Notes under the pieces: generated by a model | Told to the model about the DNA's origin: nothing | Database searches by the model: none | Seen by the model: the letters and a program-made list of their open reading frames with translations, nothing else | Assembly: GCA_973895155.1 (NCBI GenBank) | Contig: OZ316893.1 | Coordinates: 14,756,001-14,820,000 of the forward strand | Origin: Marsupella aquatica | Taxonomy: Eukaryota; Marchantiophyta | Length of the DNA stretch: 64,000 nucleotides | Direction of reading: 5' to 3' | Part shown: one piece after another, positions 38,591-48,949 of the stretch | Position numbering within the stretch: the first letter of the stretch is position 1 | Layout of the letters: each line of letters begins with the position of its first letter | Program-made: the position numbers and the translations under genes

Positions 38591-40459
38591 CTAATCCTCC
38601 TCCTCTTCACTCACGGTGCCCTGGCTTGAGCCCCGTGAGTGGGCCTCCTCATCACTCTCCACTAGAGTGAGTGCCACTTCACTCCTCTTTTGCTTTACTG
38701 GGGTACTCCTTGTGCTAGTGCTCCCCTGCTTTCTCAAATTGGCCAAGGCCTGCCACACCTTAATGTACCCCTCACCAATGGTGTCCTTCCATAAGGCCGC
38801 CTCTTCACCGGACAGCAACTCCAACGGTAAAACCTGCCCGGTGGCCATGGGAGTCCCAGGGGTGACAGATCGGGGTGGCATCCCCGTGTTGACCTGAGCT
38901 TCTCGTAAAGATTTACGTACCTCCCTGAGCTTTTTCTCTAAGCCCTTGCTCTTCTCTTGGCTCTTCTTGGCTGCATCCAACAGGGGTCCATACTTCCCAC
39001 TGACTTCCTTCACCACCATCTCAATGGCCTTGGAGATCAAATCCGGGAAAAGTGTGGAGCTAGGTGTGCAGGGGCTCTTCCGTTTCCCCAGACTCAAGGC
39101 CTCACTCCTCTTAGCCCTTGTCTCAAAGATCACCATTTGACTCCGTAGTGCTCCCACCTGGGCTCTTAACTCCACCACTTCTCCAGAATTCTGCTTCTCG
39201 TTGGCCAATGCCTGTTTCAATACTCCAACCTCTTCCACTTCCTTGGCCTTGATGGACAAGGCTCCCTTCAAGTTGGAGATCTCTTCGTGAGCTGCTTGGA
39301 GGAGTTTAACCTTCTCATGAATGGCCTCCTCCTTGGCCTTGATCACCTCCTTCATAGACAGGGCACTCTGCTCCAAAGTCTCTACTCTGGCGGTGGCCTG
39401 CTTGAGAGAATCTCTCAATGCGTGGACTAGCTTGAGTCCCTCATGGACTCCCTCCCGGAAATCCCGTAACTCCGCCAGGTAGACATCAGGAATACCGTAG
39501 ACCAGGGGCTCCTCCGGATTTCCCACAAGTGATTCAAGCCACTCCATTGTGGAGTCCTCATCCTGGTTTTCTTCCTCTCTATTATCATCCCCAACCGCCG
39601 ACGATGATCCCTCCATTAGTTTCCCCAAGATGGTAGTGGCAATACTCCTAATTTCCGTGGTAAGGGATGATCCAGTGTCTTCCTGTCCCAGGGAAACAAT
39701 CCACCTTTTTGCTCTGGCTAGCAAAAATGACCCCATCAAATGTACAGCCCCACCTGGTTTCACACTCCCGGGATCGGCGTCCAATAGCTTCTTCAACCCG
39801 TAGTACCACCATCCGTACACATGATTGGGCTGGATAGTTCTTGATGTCCATAGCTACCACAAAATGCTCTCCATTCACCACCCCGGATTGCACATTACCA
39901 AGGACCCGTTGATGAACCTTGGCTAGAAATCCCTTGTGCTCAGCATCCTTGACGGCGGAAAGAGGAATGGAAGTAGTGGAGGTGGGATTAATCACCCAAC
40001 CGACCACCATTGTCAATGTGAGTTCTCCCCTTATGTTCCGAGGTGTGAATGAGAATTGCTGGTTCTCCAGAAACAGAAGCTTAGCTAACTCCATATGGGG
40101 CACTACCCGTTGGAGATATTCAAAGTAGATTCCTTCCGTACGTAACTCCATCCCGACCCAATGTTCCAACTCTTCCCCGAAGGGATTGTAATCTCCACCT
40201 TCATGAACTCCGTGAGCCTGGTGGCTTGAAAAATATTCCTACAATCCTCCATCACCTTGGCGGAGGTTTTGGGATAAATTCGACGAAAAACCTTCCTCAT
40301 AACTAGTGCTGGACTTGCTGCCGGTCCAGTACTCATCGTAGCGTCTCTCTCTTCTCTCTCTCTTGCAATCAATGTCCCAACGTAGTCACGGTAAGCAGCC
40401 TTGTATCTCCGAATGTGTGCCGCACTAAACTCCGGTTGATCCAGCATCCATGCATCCAA
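38591..40459 (-). pseudogene. Coiled-coil protein of the unclassified element
   Basis: Reads from an N-terminal helical part (QPEFSAAHIRRYKAAYRDYV) through a middle block (NQQFSFTPRNIRGELTLTMV, ENQ...GVVNGEHFVVAMDIKNY). It continues into KLLDADPGSVKPGGAVHLMG, a long heptad-like coiled coil (about 39480-38930, rich in Lys, Glu and Ala) and an acidic end SQGTVSEEEED. Total about 610 codons, but two frameshifts (near 40165 and 39810) divide it into three frames. No zinc knuckle, protease or RT motif is visible. It could be a gag-like structural protein of a non-autonomous retroelement; I do not recognise the family. Confidence 0.6.
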
Positions 40460-40809
40460 AAATCAAATCCTCAATCACCAAATCCCATCAACCGTAGCAA
40501 TGTCAATTCCCTGGCCCGAAGCGGCCCCCGTATCCCGATCAATCAATTACTCTCAATTCCCTCAGAAGCCACTCCGTGCTGCTGCCGCTAATGCCCGGAA
40601 GAATCACGCCACCAAGCCCCACCAATCTACCATGAGAGAGAGAGCTTCAAAAATAATTAGAATGTGGAGAGAGCTCGGCAATGAGAGAACTTGCTTTCGG
40701 CAGAGTAAGAAGTCGCAAAGAGAAGGGAGGGAGAGAAAAAAATGAATACAAAGGAAAGGGAAGTAAACCCCTTTCTTCACCCTCCTCATTGAGTTTTTTC
40801 TCCCGGCTC

Positions 40810-41420
40810 CCCTCACGCCATGCGCCCCGGCTCGCGGCCCTATGAAGGGCTCGCGTATGCCGACACGCGGCCCTCCTCATCGACGTCCCCGCACCTCGCT
40901 GCAGGCGCCCAGTCCTCCAAGGCCGGGGGAATTTAATTCCCCCCTACTCGCAGCCCCTCATGCGGGCCCTTCCCATGGGAGCTTAATTGCCCCCCCCACT
41001 TCACGATCTTCTCCTCCCGGCTGTGCCCCGGCTCGCCTCTCGCCCCAGCTTGCCTCGCGCCTCGCTCGACTCACCTGGGCTCGCCCACTCGCGGGCTCCT
41101 CCCAGCTCCGGCACCCCGCCCGGTACCTCCTGGCTCCCCACAAGCCATGCGCCCCGGCTCGCGCCCTCTGGCTCGGGTTCTGCTGGTGGGCTCGCAGCCC
41201 TATGCAGGGCTTGCTCCCTCCTTGCGGTACCCTCTTTACTCGTGGAGCCCCGCTTAGCACCCTCGCCCCGGCTGCGCTGCGCTTTCTCCCCCTCGCTGCT
41301 GCATCTACTTGCGGCTGCGGCTGGTGGGCTTGCGGCCCTCCGTTTGTTCACTCGTGGGGCCCCTTTTAAGAGGGCTCCTTGAGAGGGGTTTAATGCCCCC
41401 CAACTCCTTCTCGCCATGCG
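40810..41420. other. GC- and CpG-rich block in the unclassified element
   Basis: About 600 bp with far higher GC than anything else in the window. It has repeated CATGCGCCCCGGCTCGC-like phrases (near 40823, 41145 and 41413) and repeated GGCTCGC and GCAGCCCTATG(C/A)AGGGC words. It lies upstream of the coiled-coil frame and so would be its promoter or leader. The open frames here are by-products of the composition. Confidence 0.65.
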
Positions 41421-43036
41421 CCCCGACTGACCTCCGTGACCCGGCTTACCTCATGGAGATGCCAGGTGGCGTCCACAGGGGCTGCCCCGTATGGACCCCT
41501 TTACTCCAAAAACTTTTAACCTCTCAAAAGAACTCATTCTCTTCTTTTGGCCCTTGTTGTGGTTATACCCATTTAACCCCAAAAAGAAAAGTTCACCTCT
41601 TGGACTTATAGGGGGAACCTGACAATGGTTCAAGCAAAATGGCAAGGCCACCTTTTTGCCCCCCCCTCCAGGTTGCCATGACCATTTAGAACAATTCTGA
41701 GAAGGACATAAAGTAAAGTCCTCTTGCAGCACCTACTTGAAAGGACAGAATTAATGCAAAAAATTTTAAAAATGGCTTATTTACATTGATTATTTACATG
41801 GCACAATCGAGTAAACAATTATTGAAGATTTTTAGTAACGGGAGCCCCGTCACAACAACCATGGTGGAAGGTTGTAATTCATGAGAACCACAAGCCAGAC
41901 CGATGTAGGTCTCCCCTTCCCTCCAAGTGAATGAGGGCTAACTCCATCTGATGCCAACCCCAGTCGCAAATGCCGAGGGTCACGCTCAAAATCTGGCCAT
42001 GTTGATTCCACATGTTTATGAGCAGGAGAGTCAACTGGTAATCGCATGACATCGGGCTCCGAATGATGTTTCTTGTGCCATACCATCAACTCGGCCAAGT
42101 CAGAACATCTATACATCTGCAACAAGCGAGGAATTATGGGGAACCAACGAACTGCTTTCCTTGGTACCTTCTGGGTTAGCATGTTTGGCTCATACCGTGG
42201 CTCATGACACACTGTACATTATGTGATATGGGTTGTATCCCCGTGAAATAACATGCAATCATTCACACAGGCATGAATAATATGGTAATCCATGCCAATG
42301 GATGAGAGAACCTTCTTTGCATCCTTCCAAGTCCCTGGCAACACATTCTCCGAGGGTAACATCAAGTCATGACAATATTCAAATATGTATGATAACATAG
42401 AATTGCTTGCCTTGTGTGTTTGGCTTGAATGTTCAAGAGCCCCAATATGGCAGAAAGACGGCTCAACCGAGCACCCTCAAAAATAGGTGTTCGAGCATGT
42501 TCCTCTGCCTCTTTCCATTGTTGTTGTCCCTCTAGAGTATGTTATGGCCGTGGGTCATTTGAAGGGCCAGCCTCATGACCAATGTGAGGCACATCATCCT
42601 CAACATCGGCACCAAACCAATCAACCATGAAGTCATCCATGGCTCTATCTTGATCATGCATGACCTGGTCATCAGTCCGAGGTGCAGCTTGCTCATCAGC
42701 ACCACCTACATCATTACTTGATGAGGAATCACCCTCTGATGGTTGTCCCTCTTCTGGCATACCCATCTCCCAATATGTTGCTCTCAACCTTCGTGGTAAC
42801 ATTTGTTGAGATGGTTGCGCATTCTATGCACATTACAACCAAAAAACCTCCTCATGTATATTTGACCAAGTACAACAAATTAAAATAGACTTAACACCAT
42901 TCATTCAAGACATTAACAATTAAAGTAAATGCATGGGCTAAAACCTTATTACTCCAAAATGAGCCCAAAGGCCATATATATATAATAGTAAATGGGAAGT
43001 CCAAAACAGGTGCAAGAGGATAAAGGACATGATTTC

Positions 43037-44236
43037 CTAATCCCACTCATAGTGTGTGAATAACTCATCTCCTGCTCTAATGGTCCTAGTAGCAAGAACT
43101 AAGCAATGGTCCTTATGATATGTCGTGCCATATGGTGCCGGCATTGGACCATCAGTAAAAACCCACTCACAATTGGCCCTACGCTTGGGCCGAGTCCCCA
43201 CAGTACTATTTATGAAACCAACAATATTCCCATTACGTATGGGATCACCGTCTATCACCCGCTGCTCACTATACCTTCTAGTGCTACCATCAAAAGTATC
43301 CATCTCTAGAGCATATGTTTTCCACTCAGGATGTTGTGCAAGGATCATGTTCCAATGTCTTCTCTTGTAGATGGGTCCACCGTATGGGAACAAAGTAGGA
43401 CCATCTCTACCACGAACACTTGACCCACCCTCCTCATCCATGATGATATCCTCACAAGCAAATACTCCATATCCATGTCTCTCTCCAAGTGTGGAAGTTT
43501 TCACAATCCAACGTCTACCCCAAACCACAATCTCCTCATCAAAATCTGTAAAATAAGGCAAGCCAAGAGTGATAGGTTCCCAATCCTTGATGATAGAGGC
43601 ACACTTGCCAGTGAATGAACAAACACCCCACCTACCCTGAACTAGTGTTCTGGATGGGTCATTGGGTGCTCGTGGCCTCCTGTTGGACGGGGGCCTGGAC
43701 CGGGGTCTTCATGTCTCAGTGGGCACATGAGGGTGTTCCCCTTCTGTCCCATGACTGGTACTGATTCCCAAACCCAAGGCTTGTGAAAGTGCATTGCCTA
43801 TAGCATCTAAAACTCCTTGTGATGGGACATAGGGTGGTGATGTCACCAATCTACGCATACTGGATCCCTATTCCATGCAAACACCCACAAACAACCAAAT
43901 GTGTAAACCATATGTGTAAACATTGATTCACCTCTAAAAATAACAGTAAAGAACGACAATCAATTGAAACAAACTTACCATGTGGGATGAAGAAGCCCCG
44001 GGAGTAAGACCTCTATGACGTCCATATCTCTCGATATGTTGAGCACACACATAAGATTTTTGAGAAATTTGGCCCACACATCTGGTGCAGTCACAAAGTC
44101 TTCGGGGTGGACCACGAGGACCGGTAACCTCGGGCTGAGGAGGAGGGGGTATATCGTCATCGGAGGAGTACTCACTACTGGATAGTTTAGAGGAAAAGGA
44201 CATATCCACTGCCACATTACATTGCATGTAGGGCAT
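43037..44236 (-). pseudogene. SET-domain protein carried by the CACTA element
   Basis: Two exons (44236-43979 and 43867-43037, GT-AG, phase 0). Exon 1 has a Ser/Asp-rich start and a Cys/His cluster (CDCTRC...VCAQHIERYGRHRG) resembling the N-terminal zinc-binding region of TNP2-type elements. Exon 2 has a basic, Pro-rich linker and then a C-terminal SET fold: GERHGYGVFACEDI (SET-N), GGPIYKRRHW, the pseudoknot-like NGNIVGFINSTVG (family RFxNHS), and GDELFTHYEWD at the end (family ELxxxY). SET enzymes methylate protein lysines; the usual NHSC is here NST, so activity is uncertain. One in-frame TGA (43709-43711, probably from CGA) breaks the linker; otherwise the frame is open. It is separate from, and upstream of, the transposase on the same strand. 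Confidence 0.75.
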
Positions 44237-44337
44237 GATTAGGAAAAATTAGGCCATATATAAAGCAATTTTTAAAAAAATGAACTCAAAAAACAATTAG
44301 GTTGGTTTATACATGGGGTTTTATTACCCTTTATATT

Positions 44338-45365
44338 TGTTAGCATGAAACCCAAATTAAGGTGAGTGTCATGCAAGAAGAAACCACATTATAACCTTTG
44401 GGAAAATTGTAATACCCTATGTCCTAAGTGAGGTTAGATTATTACCTGAATGAGACCCGGGCTCAACAGTGCCTATAGGTCACGTGGCTTTTGGAACATT
44501 TGCCAAATCTAGAAGTAGGAGGAAAATACTGGAAACAAAATGTAAGTTTGGATGGTAATTAGCAGCCGTCAAGTTGTGGAATCTTAGACATTTACCCATA
44601 TATATCATGGCACAACAAAGAAGGGCAAGCATAAAAATTTGTACTAACAACATTGACTGTATACATGATGTTATACCTTTTATATGCCCGGGTTCCCACA
44701 ATGCATATGCATTAGACAAAAGTTGAGGTAGTAGTGCTGGCCCTGCGTTGTATCATGATTACATGGGTTTTCCCCTCAATTGTTAGCATAAAACCCTAAA
44801 CCCTTATCCCTCCTCGAGTGAAAGGTGAGTGTCATGCAATAAAAACCCACCCTAGACCCCTAGGAAAACTCTAAAGGTCTAAGCCCAGAATGAAGTTGGA
44901 CAATTACCTGAATGAGATCAGCACTCAATAGTGCCTGTAGGTCGTGTGGCTCAATGAACATGAGCTGAATCTAGAAGCACGAGGAAAATACTGGAAACAA
45001 AAAGTAAGTTTGGATAGCCATTAGCTTCTCTCAAGTTGTAGACCCCCAAACATGTGCATATACATATTCTTGCACAACAAAGAGGGGCAAGGTTTATGAA
45101 CAATCTCTTTATCAAACCCTGCTAACATACATGTTTAAATATACCTTTTAGATGTCCGGGTTCCCACAATGCATATGCATTAGACAAAAGTTGAGGAAGC
45201 AGTGATGGTCCTGCACTGGATCATGATTACATGGGCTTTCCCTCAATTGTTAGCATAAAACCCAAAACCTCATCCCGCTTCAAGTGAAAGGTGAGTGTCA
45301 TGCAATAAAAACCCACCATAGACCCTTGGGAACTCTAAAAGCGTAAGCCAATGAAGTTAGCAAAA
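44338..45365. repeat. Tandem repeat, 445-470 bp unit, upstream of the SET gene
   Basis: Two and a fraction copies. Landmarks TGTTAGCAT(A/G)AAACCC recur at 44338, 44781 and 45249; CCCACAATGCATATGCATTAGACAAAAGTTGAGG recurs near 44695 and 45166; GAGGAAAATACTGGAAACAAA recurs near 44518 and 44982. The unit has no coding sense. It sits between the SET gene and the plus-strand gene, where a shared divergent promoter is expected. Confidence 0.8.
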
Positions 45366-45399
45366 ACCTAAAGGGTCAATTCCCTTCAACCATCCTATG

Positions 45400-45845
45400 C
45401 TTCTCTCTACCATAATTATATGTCACCCCTCTTGGTTACCCTCCTAAGATACCATAAAAGTAACCCAAGATACTATAAAACTGAAACCTCTCTTTCAAAC
45501 CCTCCTAAGTTGGCCTAAACCCCAAACCCAAAACATAAAACCCCTCCTAGCTCTTACCTTCCAATACATATAACCCCAACCTTCATAAATAAAACCCCCT
45601 GCAAACCCAAAACATAAAACCCCTCGTATCTAAGCCAATCTAAGCCCAACCTTCACAAAAGAAACCCTCCCCTAACCAGGCCAAACCCCCTCCTCTTACC
45701 CTCCAATATAACTCCTTCAATTTTCTAACCCCCCGATCCTTATCTGATCACATCCCACTAAAATGCAACATAATCCTCTACTTCTACCCCATTTAATGTT
45801 CATAAGCCCCCTTAGTATCCCTAACAATACATCAAATACGCATGC
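45400..45845. repeat. C-rich tract mirroring the left G-rich tract
   Basis: About 440 bp of CCCTCC, ACCCAAAACATAAAACCCC and CTAAGCCCAACC-like words. It is the strand-reversed counterpart of the G-rich block at 34275-34845 and, like it, is adjacent to a TTGCGA cluster (45870-45985). No genes. Confidence 0.6.
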
Positions 45846-45869
45846 GAGACGGGGGTTATGGCAAAACCA

Positions 45870-45985
45870 AATAGCAAAGGCGTTTGCGAATCCTGAAGCT
45901 TCGCAAAGATTTCATTTGCGAAGCTTTTTGCGAAGGCAGATGCATCGCAAATTGCGATGTGAAACGAATCGCAAAGCCTAATATT
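45870..45985. repeat. Internal TTGCGA/TCGCAA cluster
   Basis: Dense words of the subterminal type (GCGTTTGCGAATCC, CTTCGCAAAG, TTTGCGAAGC, TTTGCGAAGGC, CATCGCAAATTGCGATG, AATCGCAAAG) lie immediately before the start of the plus-strand gene. This is far from either transposon end and may be the gene's own regulatory region. Confidence 0.75.
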
Positions 45986-46070
45986 TTGAATCCTTATGGA
46001 TTGCCAAGCGCGGACAAGGCGGATTCAGTTCATTCAGGCCTGAGGAGAGCAACGAGGGCAAGGGCGGAGC

Positions 46071-48171
46071 GATGGCGAGCAAAGAGGGGACTGGTGGTGA
46101 TGGAGGAGCTTCTGGCAGCAGCGGAGGCAACCGAGGGGGGGGGGGAATCGATTGAAGGCAATTGTGGATGAGCATTTTTCGGTTGCACAGTTGAGTCAAA
46201 TTGATTTCAGCAGTCCAGCAGGGCTGGCATCATTGAGTGCCCTTCTGGGCCAAGCCTTGCAAGCAGGTCTCACTATAGGGCAAGCAACAGTAGAGGAGGA
46301 TGCAAGGAAGGCAGCAGAGCAGGCGGCTGCTGAGAGGAAGCGAAAGAGGGACGAGAGAGCTCAGGCTAGAGTGCTCTCGCCTCAAGCATTGGAAAAGAAG
46401 AGGAGGAAAGATGAGAGAGACCTGATCAGGAAATAGAGGGAGGAGCAAAGAAAGAAGGAGGCAGCAAGGAGGAAGATGCCTCTTATTACTTTAGAGGATG
46501 AGGGGATTCCCACCGAGCTTGCTTACAATGGGGCCAAGAGCACAATCAGGCACATTGTATCCACAAATTTTGCAAGAGGAGTCGAGTGGGGCACTCACTC
46601 AAAGGCAGAGTAGAAGCGAGTCATCAATCAGGTGAAAGATGCATTTCGAAATGGAGGAGAGATGGATTCACAGTGGCTTGCTGACAAAATTTCAAACTCC
46701 ATGTCACAAGCTAGATACCATGATAGAATGAAGATCAGGTCTCACCTTAGAGATTTGGAGGAGTATAGGAATTTGCAGAGGCCGCTGCAATTCTCAGAAG
46801 ATATCTGGCAGGCCTTCTACCAGACAGAGGTGAAGTTGAAAGCAGCCAGGCTCCTCAATGATTTCACAGAGAAGCTGGCAAAGGCTTGAAGGGCAAAGGA
46901 GGCCGGGAAGTCTGACCGAGACCTGAAGGTGATGGAGCAGAAGGTAGCCCAGCTCCAATAGGTTGTAGCAGAAGTAGGCGATCCACCCAACAAGTTCCTG
47001 AAGGCAGTTGAGCGAGTCCGAGACAAGCCCAACATCACCCACAGGCTGGGTCAAGGTGGCCTCCCTGGCCTCAAAGCAGCATTTGTGAGTGCACCTCCCT
47101 CTCCTCCCTTGACTTCTTGCTACTCCAATTCCTATTCCAACACACTTGCAATGAGCCAACTCTTTCTTGCATTTCCACCAAGTAGTTACAATTAGACTTG
47201 TTGTGTAAGATTAGGTCACGTACAGTTGCTTCCCTCTCGGGGTTTTGCCATGACAGAGTTTGCGATGCATTTGCGATGCGAGTAGCTTCGCAAATCCTCC
47301 ACAAACCTTATTATATGCCTTTTTTTTGCTTACGTTTGCGAAGGCGTTGCAAAGACGTTCGCATCGCAACAAGCTTTGCAAACATAATTGTCCTTATGAT
47401 TGCAAAGCTGACGCCTTCGCAAAATTTCAAAAAATTGAATTTTTAAATTTTCCGGTCGTTTAAGTGTTCTTTGAGGGTCTTCCCCATATATGCCACCCTC
47501 CATAAACCCAAAACCTTGATGCACCACCCCACCAGCCCCAACAAACCCCCTAATTTTTAGAAGCCATGTGAATCGGGTTATGGGTTGGTGTTAACCCAAT
47601 TGTGCTGGTTTTGTTTTGGCTTAGTACAAGAGGTACAAGAGGAAGATTACGGCGGCTGAGATGGAGGTGGGCCAGAAACATGGGAAGGAGCATCTCTTTC
47701 AGCAAGTTGATGAATTACTGGTGAGCATTTTTAGGTTATTACATTCATTGCAATTTTGAATGAATATCTCTTTTGTTCACACTTGTAAAGAATATGAGAC
47801 TAACAAACACCCTGGTTTGCTAATGGAAGCAGGGAGGGGAGGATGGTGACTCCCATACCGAGGGTGGCACCGATAGTAGTGATGAGGATGTGGAGGGGAC
47901 AGGGGAGGGGAGCACATCTCCTGCTACTCAAGCCAGGCCAACTAGCACTGGAGACCAGTCATTTGCATCAGCACGTTCCAGTGGTGCTGGGGGTGGTAGC
48001 ACGGCAAGCCAGGGCGGTGGAGGTGGGGATGAGGACGAGGATGAGGATGAGGGTGACCAAGAGGACGAGGAAGTCCAGGTTGCACCCCCCCAAGAGCATG
48101 CAAGGGCAGGGAGAAGGCCAAGGGGAAGAAGGCAAGGAGGGGCAGGAACACTCCTTTCTAGCTCTATGTAG
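46071..48171 (+). pseudogene. TNPA-like accessory gene of the CACTA element
   Basis: Three exons fit: 46071-47084, 47625-47720 and 47833-48171, phase 0 and GT-AG. The product starts with a Gly/Ser leader and an 11-G run that shifts the frame. It continues with VDEHFSVAQLSQIDFSSPAG, a strongly basic coiled coil (KRKRDERAQ), a helical region (WLADKISNSMSQARYHDRMK, LQRPLQFSEDIWQAFYQTEV), a basic block (YKRYKRKIT) and an acidic Gly/Ser/Glu-rich tail. Four in-frame stops (TAG 46434, TAG 46611, TGA 46887, TAG 46959). The TNPA role (binding subterminal repeats) is inferred from position, basic coiled-coil character and the adjacent motif clusters; no family motif is certain. Confidence 0.55.
47245..47425. 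repeat. Intronic TTGCGA/TCGCAA cluster
   Basis: Another dense group (GTTTGCGATGCATTTGCGATGCGAGTA, TTCGCAAATCC, GTTTGCGAAGGCGTTGCAAAG, GCATCGCAAC, CTTCGCAAAATT) inside the first intron of the plus-strand gene. If the encoded protein binds this motif, the cluster would allow autoregulation. Confidence 0.7.
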
Positions 48172-48409
48172 ACAGGTTGTAGCTAGAGCACTTACATTGA
48201 GTTCACATGCATAGCGACCAGCATGCATGGCCGTGGCGCTTTAGCTAAGGGTTTTTACCCTTCCATTTTGTAACTTTTGTACTTTTTCAGTAATGCCATT
48301 TTAATTGCGGCAGACTGGGTCAACATCACTTTCCTCCCTCCTTCAAAACCCATGAATGGTCTCCCTCACCCTCACCCTAACCCAAATACACAAAAACCCA
48401 TAAAAAATA

Positions 48410-48949
48410 CATTTTGCGAAGCTTTTGAGAACCAACCCCCATCTCAAAGAGCTACGGCGAACGTATCGCAACAATTCCGAGAACAAAAGCATCGCAAAGC
48501 TTGCAATGTTGTCTACATCACAACCCTAGCAAAGACTACCTCTCCGCACATTTGCGAGTTAAATGCCTTCGCAACAAAGCGGTCATCCAATTTTTGCAAT
48601 CTTGCGAGTTAGTTTGCATTGCAAGTTATAGAGAAATTCAACATCGGAAATTGCGATGTAAATGTTATCGCAACACGAGCGATCCATTTGTTCTCGCAAA
48701 ATAATGAAATTGGTCGTTTCTCAATATTTGCAAGGATAATGCCGTCGCAACGTTGCGGAGATGTTGCGAAGTATTTAGAATCACAAGTTGCGAAGTAGTT
48801 GCGAAGGGCCGTTTGCGAAGGATTTAAGATGGGAAGTAGCGAAGACGTTGCGATGCGAGTAAGTTTGCAAAGTGGGTATTTTGGATTTTGTTTCCTTTAT
48901 ATGATGCGAAGGGTGACGGTTCGCAAAAGAGGTGCATAGTGTTGTAGTG
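48410..48949. repeat. CACTA right terminal region with subterminal repeats
   Basis: TTGCGA-type words in both orientations every 15-40 bp up to the GTAGTG end (for example TTTTGCGAAGC, GTATCGCAACAA, CATCGCAAAGC, TTGCGAGTT, GTTGCGGAGATGTTGCGAAG, GTTGCGATGCGAG, GGTTCGCAAAAGAGG). Denser than the left end. Confidence 0.85.

Larger units (their letters stand above)
37499..41854 (-). mobile_element. Unclassified 4.36-kb element with TG...CA ends
   Basis: Inserted in the transposase gene between the codons for LPPWL and SMKKC. It is flanked by a perfect 5-bp duplication ACAAC (37494-37498 and 41855-41859). Left end TGTCACCTGC, right end CCGTCACA. TG...CA ends and a 5-bp duplication are typical of LTR retroelements, yet I can find no pair of LTRs, no PBS and no pol. 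Coding capacity is one broken frame for a coiled-coil protein on the minus strand, a roughly 1.1-kb untranslated 3' part (37499-38590) and a GC-rich 5' part. A relative in inverted orientation is at 52875-54681, sharing the same terminus. It may be a non-autonomous LTR element with divergent or lost LTRs, or a novel family. Confidence 0.75.
35070..42830 (-). pseudogene. TNP2-type (TNPD) CACTA transposase, interrupted
   Basis: Transposase of En/Spm elements. The 5' part (about 42830-41855) carries an acidic leader, then TWKDAKKVLSSIGMDYHIIHAC, YEPNMLTQKVPRKAVRWFPI, LRLGLASDGVSPHSL and ends at LPPWL. The frame resumes at 37493 beyond the nested element and continues in exons 37493-37284, 37186-35725 and 35553-35070. 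These contain YKACSTCG, the NRDP-like LLDPMHIEGNVGKALI block, LQHILPVAI, VEGSMA and the C-terminal DUF4216-like segment (HYGKIEEILVI...FKCKWFKV...DECGFTRL). Breaks: stop at 42542, frameshift near 42400, stop near 42228, the 4.36-kb insertion at 37499-41854, TAG at about 37393 and TGA at 36153. It is not functional as it stands. Confidence 0.92.
33720..48949 (-). mobile_element. CACTA (En/Spm) DNA transposon, 15.2 kb, nested in Copia-A
   Basis: The left end CACTACTACTATTTGCC (33720) matches the right end, CACTACAACACTATGC on the minus strand (ending 48949). The 3-bp TTA duplication (33717-33719 and 48950-48952) is exact, as expected for CACTA elements. Inside are a TNP2-type transposase (minus), a SET-domain gene (minus), a TNPA-like gene (plus), terminal and internal arrays of TTGCGA/TCGCAA words, and a nested 4.36-kb element. 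The transposase and accessory frames hold stops, so this copy is probably inactive. Terminal sequences, target size and the transposase family all support the class. Confidence 0.95.

Noticed and set aside
40842-41417. Long overlapping Pro/Ala/Ser-rich frames on both strands
   Set aside because: Caused by very high GC lowering the chance of stop codons; no family similarity and no start or splice support.
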